From: Reclinomonas americana ATCC 50394
Taxonomy: Eukaryota; Jakobida; Jakobea; Jakobida
NCBI GenBank assembly: GCA_048213135.1
Contig: PS015861.1
Location: 13,231-35,638, forward strand
DNA: 22,408 bases
Direction: 5' to 3'
The notes beneath the pieces were generated by a model. It was given only the letters and a program-made list of their open reading frames with translations, had not been told where the DNA came from and did not search any database. Below, piece by piece: positions 7,401 to 18,022 of the stretch. Made by a program: the position numbers and the translations under genes. Numbering within the stretch: position 1 is the stretch's first letter; each line of letters begins with the position of its first letter.

Positions 7401-10400
7401 TCTCTTTGCTGTCGCTCTCTTTGCTGTCGCTCTCTTTGCTGTCGCTCTCGTCGCTGTCGCTCTCGTCGCTGTCGCTCTCTTTGCTGTCGCTCTCTTTGCT
7501 GTCGCTCTCGTCGCTGTCGCTCTCGTCGCTGTCGCTCTCGTCGCTGTCGCTCTCGTCGCTGTCGCTTTTGTCGCTGTCGCTCTTGTTGCCGTCGCTCTGT
7601 GTCGCTGTCGCTCTTGTCTGTCGCTCTTATCGCTGTCGCTGTGCTCCTTGTCGCTGTGCTCCTTGTCGCTGTGCTCCTTGTCGCTGTGCTCCTTGTCGCT
7701 GTGCTCCTTGTCGCTGTGCTCCTTGTCGCTGTGCTCCTTGTCGCTGTGCTCCTTGTCGCTGTGCTCCTTGTCGCTGTGCTCCTTGTCGCTGTGCTCCTTG
7801 TCGCTGTGCTCCTTGTCGCTGTGCTCCTTGTCGCTGTGCTCCCTGTCGCTATCGCTCTGTGTCGCTGTCGCTCTGTGTCGTTGTCGCTCTGTGTCGTTGT
7901 CGCTCTTGTTGCTGTCGCTCACGTTGACTTGCTGTGCATTGCCTATCTCTTTCTCTCTCCGTGTCTCGCCCCTCTCGCATTTCGCATCGCAGGGTGTATC
8001 GGAGGCTCGTCCGCCAGTTCAACCACAAGGAAGCCGCGGCTGGCGTCCATGTCGCACCCGCCGGATACGCTCCAGAGACCGCGCCGTCGGTGGAGGAGTG
8101 GTCGGTGTTGGGTAGCCAGCCAGACGAAGTCAGCATGATCAGTGTGGAGATGGAGGGAGTGGGCGCTGGCGCACCGTGGGAGCACCATGCGGAGTACATG
8201 GATGTGGTGAGTGGACTTGGGAAGAAATTGGTGGCATCTTGTCGCTCACTCTCTTGTGGAGCAGGTCGACGTGAATGCCAACGACTCATGGCAGGATGAC
8301 CCTGCAAACCATGATGCGTTCTTGTATGGCGAGGCGGCGAGCAGCAGACGGCCTTCAGTGACGCAGACGGTACGAATGTAATCAGAGCAGAACTGTGTCA
8401 ACGTGCAGCTCATCGCGCAACGTTAACAGCCCGGCGACTATGTCACACCGCGATTCGAGAGACGGCAGAGTGTCGCGGTTGCGTCATTAGCTGTTGGTGA
8501 CTTGTCCCTGGCCGGAGAACTAACTTTCTCTGACGCGCAGAGTGGGCGAGATGGGTGGACACCAGGGCGTGAGCGACGGAAGAGCATTACTGAGGTGAGC
8601 ACAGCACTTTAGTTTCACTGAAGAGAACGCCCAAGGAGCGCACTTGGTGAGCGGTGCATCCTCTCCGCAGAAACTTGCACTCTCACCCTCATGCTGCATG
8701 ATCACTCATCCGCTGTTTGATTGTCGCACAACCATACATTGCCTATACACGCAACTAAGTTGCATAGCAAGTGAGAGAGATTTTTGAGAGAAACAGGAGG
8801 GATTATATTGGTAAGAGAGAGAATGTGTGTTGGTTTTGTTCGCGACACGTCTGTGAGTCGCACCGCTTGTATGCATCAGCGGATGACATAAGTGACAAAG
8901 AGAGAGCAAGGGTGTTGGTGTCGTGTGCGGCAAGTCTACGAGGGACACTTCGGGTGTGGAGGAGACATTGCGGACTATTTTTGATGAATCTTGACGTAGC
9001 TGGGACTCGATACTCATTTACTGCGCACTAGGGTGGGCCGTGGCCAGATTTCGAGCGGCGTCGCAGCATCGGCAGGGTGAGATGCCCTTTACTCCTTTCA
9101 CTCTGCCCTTGTGACCTCACGACCTTGCGCAGCTCGGCGGCAATGAACGCCGGCAGAGCGTGACACAAGTTGCGACTGCACAGAAAGCCAATTGAGATTG
9201 ATTCCTGCTTATTCCTGACTTGACACATAGCTTGGCGATGAAGACTGGTCGCTGCCGCCTGACACCACAGAGCGCCGCCGCAGTATTGTAGCAGTTGCGT
9301 TATCAACGGACTGGTACTTTGGAAGAGACTCAGATGCTGTCTCAACTGAAGAGAGACCACTGGTAGAACGTGCACTTGCTCGGCGCTGTCACTATTTCTC
9401 ATCTTCTGACGCGAGAGCTCTGGTAGATAGCGCACTTGCTCGGCGTTGTCACTACTCCTCATTTGCTGATGAGAGAGCGTTAGTGAACGCGCACTTGCTC
9501 GGCGTTGTCCGTTTCTCATTTTCTGACGCGAGAGAGTGCTGGTAGAACACGCACTTGCACGGCGCTGTCGCTATTTCTCATTTTCTGACGCGAGAGCTCT
9601 GGTAGATAGCGCACTTGCTCGGCGTTGTCACTACTCCTCATTGTCTGATGATAGAGCTTTGGTGAACGCGCACTTGCTCGGCGTTGTCACTGTTTTCATT
9701 TTCTAACGAGAGAGCTCTGATTCAACGACTTGCTCGGCGCTGTCACCAATTCTCATTCTGACGAGAGAGCTGTGGTAGATACCGCGCTTGCTCGGCGTTG
9801 TCACTCATTTTTTCTCTTTTTCTGACGAGAGAACTCTGGTTGAGCACGCGCCTGGTCGGCGTTGTCACCGTTTCTCAATTTCTGACGCGAGAGTTCTGGT
9901 TGAGCACGCACTTGGTCGGCCTTTTCACCGTTTCTCAATTTCTGAAGTGAGAACACTGAAAAAACGACTTGCTGGACGCAGTTATTGTTTCTCATTTTCC
10001 GACGAGAGAGCACTCGTAGAACGCGCATAAGCTCTGCACGGACACCCTATTCACACTTTGGGGTGTTCTATGTACAATCTCACGAGTCTACTTGTTGTTA
10101 CACTCGCTTGCACGCTTCCGTTATTTCTTGTCACTTCTGTTCTCGTTGTGCACACTGCACACTCGTTTCAGTCACATATTTCTTTTGGTTCCCATGCGGT
10201 CACTCGCAATCGTGTGGGCGCCTCTCATCACGGAGTGCTGTCGTTCCTCTTGTTGCTCACATGATCCTTGCCGCGCTCAGGATGACGCCAGCATGGCCTC
10301 GACTGCCTTTGGCAGACGCAAGAGTCTGAACATGGTCCGCCACTCTTTTGTTGTCGCCCCTTTCCCCTGTCACGCTCCACCTAACCTTGCTGGTGCAGGA

Positions 10401-11358
10401 GGAGCTGCTGGCCGCGATTGCCGAGAGACGCGATCGCAAGCGGCAGATTGCCAACTTTCTGCGCACTGCCGGTTACAACACGGGCGACTTGGGGGAGCCG
10501 GTGATGCACGACTTCACCTCCAGTTCGTCGTCCAGTGACTCAAATGTGCTGGAGGCGGAGCCCAACAGTGCGAGTGACAATGATGATTCAGCGCAGGTTA
10601 GTTTTGGTGGGAAAAGGATGGATTGCTATTCTTGTCGCGAAGCCTATCTGCGCCATGCGGATAGTCCCGCCTTCTCTCTCTCTCTCTCCTCCTCTCTCTC
10701 CTCCTCTCTCTCTCTCTCACTTGCTCTCTCTCACCTGTTCTCTCTCTCTTTCCTGCTCTCTCTCTCCCACTCTCTCTCTCTCCCTCTCTTTTTCTCTCTC
10801 TCACACCCTTTTTGCCTTCCGCAGCGACCACAACCACCACCACTCCTGCGACGCTCCAGTGCAGCGACCTCCCACATTGGCTCCCTCGTCTCCGCCATCT
10901 CGCTCTGCTCCATCGAGTCGGCGTGTCGGCTGGCCTCTGTCGCCTCCTCGTCGGTGGACAACACGCCGCGTGCACCCACCGCGCCCTTTACGCCACCTCC
11001 ACCGCAGCCAGCCAAGGAAGAAGTGCGGCCATTCGTCCCACCGCTGCAGCTGCCGCGACAGCAGCCAACTCCTCCTCGTGCGGCCGGCGACGAGCTGGCG
11101 TTTCTGCGTCACATTCATCGCGAGAACCGACCGGCAGCAGGAGTTCAGCAGCCGCGTGTGCCCCTGCTGCGGCAGCAGTCGTCGACGCAGCAGTTGTTGG
11201 TGCCGTTGACGAGAAATGCGCCGACGGTGCGGGCGGCGGCGGCGCGGGGGGTGGTGCCGGCGGAGGCGACGGCATATCAGCGGGAGGAGATGAGGCATGA
11301 GCAGAATATGGTGCGGGTGTTGGCGGCGCAGGAGGGGGGAGGGAGGGGGAGGGGGTGA
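4042..11358 (+). CDS. Rab-like Ras-superfamily GTPase with N-terminal extension and RRxS phosphosite array (849 aa, 16 exons)
   Basis: Exons: 4042-4422, 5486-5638, 5694-5837, 5892-5966, 6022-6147, 6199-6518, 7993-8206, 8265-8369, 8430-8477, 8541-8594, 9032-9076, 9133-9168, 9231-9293, 10281-10334, 10399-10596, 10825-11358. The G domain shows G1 GDSGVGKS (residues 132-139, a Rab-type P-loop), a switch-I TAGV (157-160) matching the Rab TxG[IV] pattern, G3 as ERSGD (181-185), G4 TKAD (250-253) and G5 SAK (291-293). At about 850 residues it is some four times the usual Rab length. It has a 127-residue N-terminal exon, seven RRxS[VIL] sites (residues 502-603), a charged helix-like segment (607-645) and a Pro/Gln-rich C-terminus. 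The C-terminus has no Cys for prenylation. Likely role: membrane-associated signalling or trafficking switch (inference). Least certain splices: 8478-8540, which could be retained in frame, and the phase-2 junction 6519/7993. Confidence 0.85.
4423..4559 (+). repeat. Purine-rich start of GTPase intron 1, 12 bp GGGAAGGAATGA repeat
   Basis: Directly after the GTGAGT donor the intron is purine-rich. It then holds roughly nine 12 bp units of GGGAAGGAATGA or GGGAAGGGATGA. Because the unit is a multiple of three it leaves long open frames that are not genes. Confidence 0.9.
4560..5440. repeat. 18 bp satellite in GTPase intron 1, in two blocks
   Basis: Two blocks, about 4560-4890 and 5036-5440, consist of 18 bp units such as TGCTCCTCCTTGTCGCTG and TGCTCCTCCTGCGTCGCT, with variants one codon shorter or longer. 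They flank a unique 138 bp segment (see the cadherin-like relic). The last block decays into the polypyrimidine region before the acceptor at 5485. A 15 bp relative fills part of intron 6. Confidence 0.93.
4898..5035 (-). pseudogene. Cadherin-like domain relic, antisense in GTPase intron 1
   Basis: The minus strand encodes 46 residues without a stop that read like part of a cadherin-type repeat: NQPVGTLSATDLNAWDTATF, followed by FSIVGGA and ALFTIVGNQL. The PVGT...LSATD...FSIVGG...LF.I.GNQL pattern is typical of cadherin-like domains in protists and bacteria. The segment starts and ends abruptly at the satellite and has no visible splice sites or ATG of its own. I therefore treat it as a captured fragment, not a gene. 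The open frame continues leftwards only through the satellite. Confidence 0.5.
5486..6147 (+). other. G domain core of the GTPase (exons 2-5)
   Basis: Four exons separated by 55, 54 and 55 nt introns carry the nucleotide-binding motifs. Splicing out 5639-5693 is needed: it removes an in-frame TGA, and it makes the text VQLIERSGDPRY line up position for position with the Rab strand beta-3/G3 text LQIWDTAGQERY. Aligned this way the conserved Asp of DxxG is Glu, the Gly is kept, and the catalytic Gln is Asp. G4 is split across an intron (TK|AD) at 5966/6022. Confidence 0.85.
6519..7992 (+). repeat. GTPase intron 6: purine tract, unique stretch, 15 bp satellite
   Basis: The intron opens with AG|GTGAGC and a purine-rich tract to about 6710. 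A stretch without recognisable features follows to about 7180. From about 7186 to 7925 there are 15 bp satellite units of three related kinds: GTCGCTGTCGGTCTT, GCTGTCGCTCTCTTT or TCG variants, and TGCTCCTTGTCGCTG (about 7635-7845). It ends in a CT-rich tract and the acceptor at 7992. Exon 7 in phase 2 continues cleanly as VYRRLVRQFNHKEA. Confidence 0.85.
8595..9031 (+). other. GTPase intron 10 (437 nt), no feature seen
   Basis: This intron starts GTGAGC and ends TTTACTGCGCACTAG. A CTCTCCGCAG acceptor-like site at 8670 is followed by a short open stretch that stops at a TGA after 36 codons (8779-8781). It could be an alternative last exon but carries no RRxS motif or known domain. Nothing else is recognised. 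Confidence 0.55.
9365..10028. repeat. About 60 bp minisatellite in GTPase intron 13, about 11 copies
   Basis: Units read roughly GCACTTGCTCGGCGTTGTCA, then CT..TTCTCATTTTCTGACG, then AGAGAGCTCTGGTAGA. Copies 1-2 resemble copies 4-5 (endings GATAGCG then GTGAACGCG), which points to a three-unit higher-order period of about 180 bp. The array fills most of the 987 nt intron between exons 13 and 14. Confidence 0.9.
10597..10824 (+). repeat. GTPase intron 15 with long (CT)n tract
   Basis: The intron starts GTTAGT and contains an imperfect CT tract (about 10672-10805) that leads into CCTTCCGCAG at 10824. Confidence 0.85.
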
Positions 11359-11439
11359 AGTGAAGAAGAGAATGATGCTTAAGGGAAGGATTACACTTTT
11401 GGCGACGCGATTGTCAACACTCTTTTTAAACACGCTGAA
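11359..11439. terminator. Shared 3' region of two convergent genes (81 bp between stops)
   Basis: The GTPase gene stops with TGA at 11356-11358, and the minus-strand gene stops at 11440-11442. No AATAAA is visible between them on either strand, though TTTTTAAA occurs near 11423. The two 3'UTRs must be extremely short or overlap each other's coding sequence. Confidence 0.6.
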
Positions 11440-13841
11440 TCAGACAGCTTCCGTTACCATGCCGCGATGTTCCAGTCTGTTGTCATCCTCGTCGGCAGCT
11501 TCTAGGAGTGGCGCATGGAGCGTGGAATCGCTGGTGACTTGCACGTGACGGCTCGCACCCACTTGCATCTCAATTTCTGTTGTATGAGGGAGGAAGAGGG
11601 ATACAGAGATAGAGAGAATGAGCGAAGGAGAGAGGCAAAGGGAGTGCTGTGTATCGAGAATCTCCGACTCCCAGTTGACGCTCACCATCAGAGGCTGCCG
11701 ATCCTCGCCTCTGCCGACGTCGGCAAAACGCCACCACAGCCTTGATGCCAGACAGCACCACTGGGCCCACCAACACCGCGCCAGCAAGCGAGAGCACCAC
11801 GATGCACGTGACAACTTTGAAGCTCGTGGAGGCCTGCGATGCAAACACGGTGGAGATGACAACCAGCGAGCCGAGACCGATGGCCTGCCAAGCGCACAAT
11901 GAGAACACCTGTGTGTCTGCACTCACAGTGCGCGACTCACCTCCAGCACGTTATACAACAGGAGTTCATAGGCGCGAACGACGAGGTGCACCGCGAGGAA
12001 GGCGACACACACCACCCACAACGCCAGTGGAAGGATGTCGATTGATCCCGTGGCGGCGAGAGGGAAGAGCACGGCGAGGACGATCAGACGTCGACAGAGT
12101 TGATAGCCTGATGCACCCAAAAGGAATAGAGAGAATTAATGCTCGGTGTGGTGACGACCTTCATCTGCAATACTGCTGGTGGGGCAATTGTTGTCTTTTG
12201 TATTCCCATACTGTGTGCTTGCTTGTCACTCAGTGTGTGGTGCGCATACGAGACTCTTTTCGACAATAAGTGGTATTGGTGTAACTATATGCCGTGCGTA
12301 CTCAAGAAGCGCAAAAATCCAATCTTAAACGTGAAAGATTGACACAAACAGTATAGCAGAGAAGCATACAACCAGGCGTAAGTGCGCCCGTGGATCTCTC
12401 TGCTCTCAGCGACTTCTGGGCATGATTTGCCGTGCGTACCTAGCAAATCCAAAACCAAGTTTTGCATGTGAAAGAGTGACGCAGAGAATACATCGGAGAA
12501 AAGCATCAACCTACCCGCGTGCATTCTGATCTCGCTGCTCGCTTCCACCCTTCCCTCTCGAGTCACTCACCTTGATACCACACCACCGGAGGCCGGAAGT
12601 GGTCGTACAACACACCGAATCGTCGTCGAGTCTGTCACACAAGTGTGAGACCATGGCCCCTCACGCTAGCTTCTCTTGCCACCACTGACCTTCTCGTCAT
12701 GCAGTCTCTTTTGCCGACGCAAGCGCACGGTCCACCACACTACCAACACTGGCACACTGAGAGTGGCTGCCAGCAGTACGGCAAAGAGCGGAATTAGTCG
12801 CTGCCACCTGCGCACACACATTTGCCGATCAGCACGGAATGAGACGGTCACGCAGCTGCACATCAAACGCAACACTCCCTCGTAGCACACAATGCTGGGT
12901 GAAAAGAGCACCAGATGACTGTTGCCGACCTCCGTGCACGTGAAGAACGTGATGGCCGTCTCTGCCAGGCCCTCGTACGCTCCCAGCAGTAGGACAACTG
13001 TCGTCAGGATGTAGCGGTGCGGTGATGCAACGAGCTTGAACCACACGACAAATCGTTGCCACCGTCCGCCCGTCGAGCTGCTGTGATGCAGTCGTCCACG
13101 ATAGATGCAACGAGAAAACGCTTTCACAAGCAGCCAGTGCAGACCGAAACAAGCCCACAAGATCGCCAGCGACACAAATGGCGATACGACACGAGCCAGC
13201 ATGTCACCGACAGCGTCTGTGTTGAACGGACAGCCGACATCCAGAATGCGCGGCACAACGAACGTGAGCAGTCGATTGAGGGAGATGAGCTCCACGTTGG
13301 GGTAGAAGAGAAGCGTGGTGGTCTGAAGCGTGAAGATGATGATTTCGGCAGATGCTGCAAGCACATACACATGTGAGCATCTATTGGGGACATTGTCTAA
13401 TCAGCACGGGTTGCTTGCTTTCTTCTCTAATTGCCTCCAGTTCTACTCTCGCAACTTGCTTCATGTCTTCTCTCCTCTCTTGCTGTCTATCCTTCGACCC
13501 TTGCCTTTCCATTTTCACCATCTCTATCCCACTCGTTGTGTCTCGCAATGAGTGCGACTTCCATCATCGCTCCTCTATTTGTCGCGTTTCCTGTATCCTT
13601 TTCTCTGGTACTCGCTCCTCTCTCCATTGCTCTTCTCACCCTCGCGTTTCCCATCTCTTCTATTCTCACTTTCGCGTTTTCCGTCTCTTCTCTTGCGTTA
13701 CATACCTCCACCAACATCAATCTGGAAAAAGACGTGAATGAATAGCACAAAGGCAAGCATCTTTGTAAATGTCCACAGGCGCGCCCAGCCGGACGTGGCC
13801 TCGCACGGAATGCACACTCCCTGCCACTGAGAGTAGCCCTC
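11440..13841 (-). other. C-terminal multi-pass membrane domain (exons 29-34)
   Basis: About ten hydrophobic stretches can be read. They include MLAFVLFIHVFF, FVSLAILWACFGLHWLLV, YILTTVVLLLGAYEG, LIPLFAVLLAATLSVPVLVV, LIVLAVLFPLAATG, ALWVVCVAFLAVHLVV and VVTCIVVLSLAGAVLVGPVV. Between them sits FGVLYDHFRPPVVWYQGYQL followed by CRR, resembling the aromatic [FL]GxLYxxYR...W...RR signature I associate with this class of protist membrane proteins. The tail ends in an acidic stretch around EAADEDDNRLEH. Intron 13355-13705 (351 nt) holds only CT-rich sequence. Confidence 0.75.
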
Positions 13842-16800
13842 CTGCACATTCCTGTGAGAAAACCATCGTCCCCTCGCTGCACCGACATGTTACCCACCTT
13901 ACATGCTCCACACAGCGGTGAGTCTGACGCGCGATTCGTCTCCTCACTGCAGTATTCGGCGTCGACGGCAACCAAAGTTTGGCTAGCGTCATCACCGCGT
14001 TCGCAGTAATCATAGGGACAGAGGTATGCCACCACAGTTGACGGTGGCGACACCAGCGTGCCTGTCCATCCTTTCGACAAGACACCCTCAATCTGCCAGT
14101 CAGCATCGACTGGGAAGGTCCAGAACTGCGACTGCACTTCCATCTGCAGGCCGCCGAGGCAGTCGGCATTGACTGGACACGGCACACACGTCTGGTTGAA
14201 CGCACTCGTCGGCAGCGCGTACTCGCCAGGGGGACATTGCTGGCAGCCAATGTCCGTGTAACTGTAACCCGCTGGGCAAGCTGCCAGTGACAATGAGAGC
14301 TCAGGCTGCGGGCCGACAAAGCCACCACCAGAGCCAGTGGTGATGCTGATGCTCACAGAGTCGCCGCTGTCGCGCGGATGCGGACGAGCGCTTTGGGTCG
14401 GGTTCGCCCCACGCTCGACAATCGTCAACTGGAATGTCGCTGTTCCAGCCACGGTCGACTCGGACAGAGAGCTTGTCTGCATATATACGTGGACGGGGGG
14501 GTCGTTAGCGAGGAACAATCTTGAAAAAAGAGAAGAGTAAGAACTACAAACCGCTGGGCTGCAACCCAAGGAGCAAGTGACATGGAACTGGGTGTTGTCC
14601 AGCGTGGACATGAATTGATCAAAGACATCCGTAGCATTCACCTGTATCACTCGTGGCTGCTGCGGTGACGGATATTGTACGCCGCTGATAGAGTCCATCG
14701 CTACAGAGTACAGCGCTGCAGAGAAGTAATGAGCTGCCAAAAGACGAGCACACATAATTATGCACGCTGACAACGCAACTGCTGCCGACATCGTTCGCAA
14801 TCGTGTTGCTGGCCAGGTTACCAGTGACGCTTAACTGCCGCTGTTGCATCCACGATGACCAGCCACCAGCCGTTGTGAACGACTGCGATACAGCAGCCAG
14901 CGTGGACGGATTGCCACCACCGTTCCAAAACACCCCGCCACCGGCTCCTTCGCCCACCAAGTGGGGTTGACCCAGAGGCGCCACCGCTTGATTGCCAATA
15001 ACTGACACACCATACAGGAGCACACCGACAGAGCCCACTGTCGACTGTGTAATGTTGACGGCCAGGCCACCGCCGCGTGCTCCACTCCAGTTGTCGGCAA
15101 ACGTTGTTGAGACAAAGGAAGCCACTGTCGTGTCCGCCACCGATGCTCCACCACCATCACCATGCTCGGCCGCGTTGCTGACAAAGCGAGTGTTCGAACA
15201 GTTGAGCATGGCAGAGCCACCGGCAAAGAGGCCACCACCAACTGTTGTCGCTGTATTATTCATCAGCAGCGCGCCCGTGATATTCACTTGTGGATTGTTG
15301 TCCGTGTACACACCACCTCCGCTCTCAGCTTGGTTTCCCTCCACGGTCACCGCAGTCATCGCCACTTGCGCAGTCTCCGCTGCCGACACTCCACCACCGC
15401 CTCCGCCACCATCGACTCGATTGGCGAGCAGGCGTGATCCCAGAAGCCTGGTGCGCGAGCTGCCAGCTGCATACAATGCGCCACCCCACAATTGTGCCAG
15501 GCCAGCACTCAGTGTGCTGCCCGTATCCGTCCACATTCCCAGTCCTTGCGTAGTCACATGACCGCCGGAGGTGGCTGCTGTGTTGCTGAGGAACTGGGTG
15601 GTGGACGATGTGACATTGGCTGTTTGGGACACGTACATGGCGCCTCCGGCCAGGGTGGCATTGTTGGCCGCCACATAGCAGTTGGCGAGGCTGACCTGCG
15701 ACACGCCATCGACGTACACGCCACCACCATCTGCTGTTGCCTGGTTGCTGCGGATTGACGTTCTCATCAGCGCGTGCTTGCTGCTCTGGTCAGTGAACAT
15801 GCCACTTCCAAAGGGTGCAGAATTGCCGACGATGAAGGCATCCGACCAGGAAGACGAGGACTGCAGGTCGGCAAACATTCCACCACCGAAATTAAGCGCG
15901 TTGTTGTTCTGCACACTCGTACCACTCGACACGGCAAGCGTGGCGGTGGCAGTGAGATACACACCGCCACCGCTAAAGGCCTGATTGCCACCCACCACAG
16001 ATTGCGATTGAATCTGCAAGAAAACCTGCTCGGCTCGCACAGCAAGTCCACCACCATACAGCGCCGTGTTGCTGGAGATACTGGTGTTGCTGATCGTGGC
16101 TGTGGTGGCCACCTCGCTGAGCACCACTCCACCACCGTATCCATTTGGCGCCGAATTGGCCGCGACGAAGGAGTCCATGATCTTGCAGCCCTGACCACTC
16201 ATTGCCACGCCGCCACCACCCGTTTCCAGCGCACTGTTCCCCGAGACATGAGATGCGGAGAGCACCGATTGCGTTCCTACCAGCACACCACCGCCAGTTA
16301 CGTGTTCGCCAGACACAAAGTTTCCCGAGATGATACATCCAGTTGCTGAGCTTGATGCGTCGAGCAGCATTGCGCCACCTCCGTGGGAGCGACCGGAAAT
16401 GACGAGTGGAACAGATGATTGTACGGAGTTGCCAGTCAGGTTTGACGACAAGGTGGCGGCGCCGTCGACGGCGAGCACCGCACCGCCACCGCAGAATCCA
16501 CCAGAAGGATAGAGCGCATTTCCAGCACCAGCGTCCCCCACGCGGTTGTTGACGAACTGAGAAGCACTGACGGTGGCAGCAGAGTTCACGAGAAGCACGG
16601 CACCACCACCATTGTGGTTGCTGCCTTGCCCGTTGAGCGTGTTGCTGAGACCACCCACACCGTCACCGAGAGACTGGTTGCCGATAAATGTGCATTTGGA
16701 AACGTTGAATGTGCCCTGAGAGAGAAGAAAAGAATGGCGGGTGAGTGTACTTGGTGGACGAGAATGTGAGCAACAGAACGGTGCAACTGCTGATGTCGAC

Positions 16801-17925
16801 GGTGCAACCAGCAGCGCCGCTCCACCACCATTGAATCCGCCAAAAGAGGCGCCAATTGTACTGTTGAAACCGCCCGCACCATTGTGCCACGATGTGTTGT
16901 TGAGAAACTGGGACTGGCTGACCGTCTGCAATGTTGAGGTGAGAGACTCAGGACTCTGCACAGGCGGATGCACTCGGTGACAGGCAGACGGACCAAATCG
17001 GATGCAGAATTCGGGGTAGAGAAGACGAGCAGCGCGCCTCCGCCGGAGAATGTTGCAAGACTGCTTCCCGACGATGTATTTCCGCTGCCTCCGTTTCCTG
17101 TGTAAACGATGAGCAGGAGTGCAGGGTAATGATTTTCGTGCATAGCGAGAGTGAGGATCACCATTGCCGCCAGCGGAGTTGTTGAAAAAAGTGCAGCCGA
17201 TAATCTATTTAAGCCCAAGATGCGACAAATGAGTGACACTCTGAGACACTTGGTGAAGATGACAAGCAGAACCTCGAGAGTGCCAGGAAGAGCGGCCAGG
17301 ACGGCACCACCGCCACTGGCTGACCCGATGGCATCGCCTCGGTTGGCACTGCTGCCTCCAACAGCGTTCCTGGAGGCCACATTGGAGAGGAATGTACAGT
17401 TCCGTAGGACCGCCTGCTCAAGCGTGAGATCAGGATGTCAGGTAGCATGAGAATGAAGCCGATAACTTTGATCGAGTTGCTGGCAAGCGAGAGCAGAAGT
17501 GCGCCACCGCCGTTCTGCGAACTTGACGCATTGCTCACGATTGGACACTGGCCTCCGTTTCCATTGCCATTGCCCTCGTTGCTCTCGAAGCGACTACCCT
17601 CAATTATCTATTTGTGGGACCGTGTGAGAATCAAATATACAAAGATGACAACAACCACGTGGGTACGAACCAAGTTCGATGTCGATCCGGCGACAAACGA
17701 TACCAGAATCGCTCCACCTCCATTCACGCTGCTCAAAGCGTTGGCCGAAGCTGTTTATGGCGACGCACGAGAATATTTGTGTGTTAGAATCCTACACCAT
17801 GGGATCACAATGCCGCTGCCGTCGTGGCGGGGTGGGCGGCCTCACCCGCAAAGCTGGAGCCGCCATTCCCATTGTTATTTGCAGCATTCGATGTGAAGGT
17901 ACAGTTGCTGATTGTCAACGTCTGC

Positions 17926-18022
<97 letters not shown>

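Larger units (their letters stand above)
8265..10334 (+). other. Array of seven phase-0 exons, each encoding one RRxS[V/I/L] site
   Basis: Exons 8-14 are 105, 48, 54, 45, 36, 63 and 54 nt, all phase 0 at both ends. Each ends shortly after one basophilic-kinase motif: RRPSV, RRQSV, RRKSI, RRRSI, RRQSV, RRRSI, RRKSL. The target serines fall at residues 502, 520, 537, 552, 564, 585 and 603. Exons 9-13 also share a short lead-in of Gly, acidic and Trp/Pro residues before E-R-R, for example GGPWPDFERRRSIGR. Several donors share the start GTTGCG (8478, 9169, 9294), supporting origin by exon duplication. RRxS followed by a hydrophobic residue is the classic PKA consensus and can also suit other AGC kinases. 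Confidence 0.8.

Noticed and set aside
7126-8138. Three long plus-strand frames and one minus-strand frame of Cys/Arg, Val/Leu or HSDKE repeats
   Set aside because: They are products of the 15 bp satellite in intron 6; no codon bias, domain or splice support.
9028-9519. Minus-strand frame of 163 codons
   Set aside because: It is antisense to three phosphosite exons and the 60 bp minisatellite; no independent support.
9365-10028. CRISPR-like array
   Set aside because: The repeats abut directly without unique spacers and lie in a eukaryotic intron.
14477-14551. Reading through this 75 nt segment as coding
   Set aside because: It is open in frame, but it has a GTTTGT donor, a CGCTAACG branch-like motif and an ATATGCAG acceptor. 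I model it as intron with moderate certainty.
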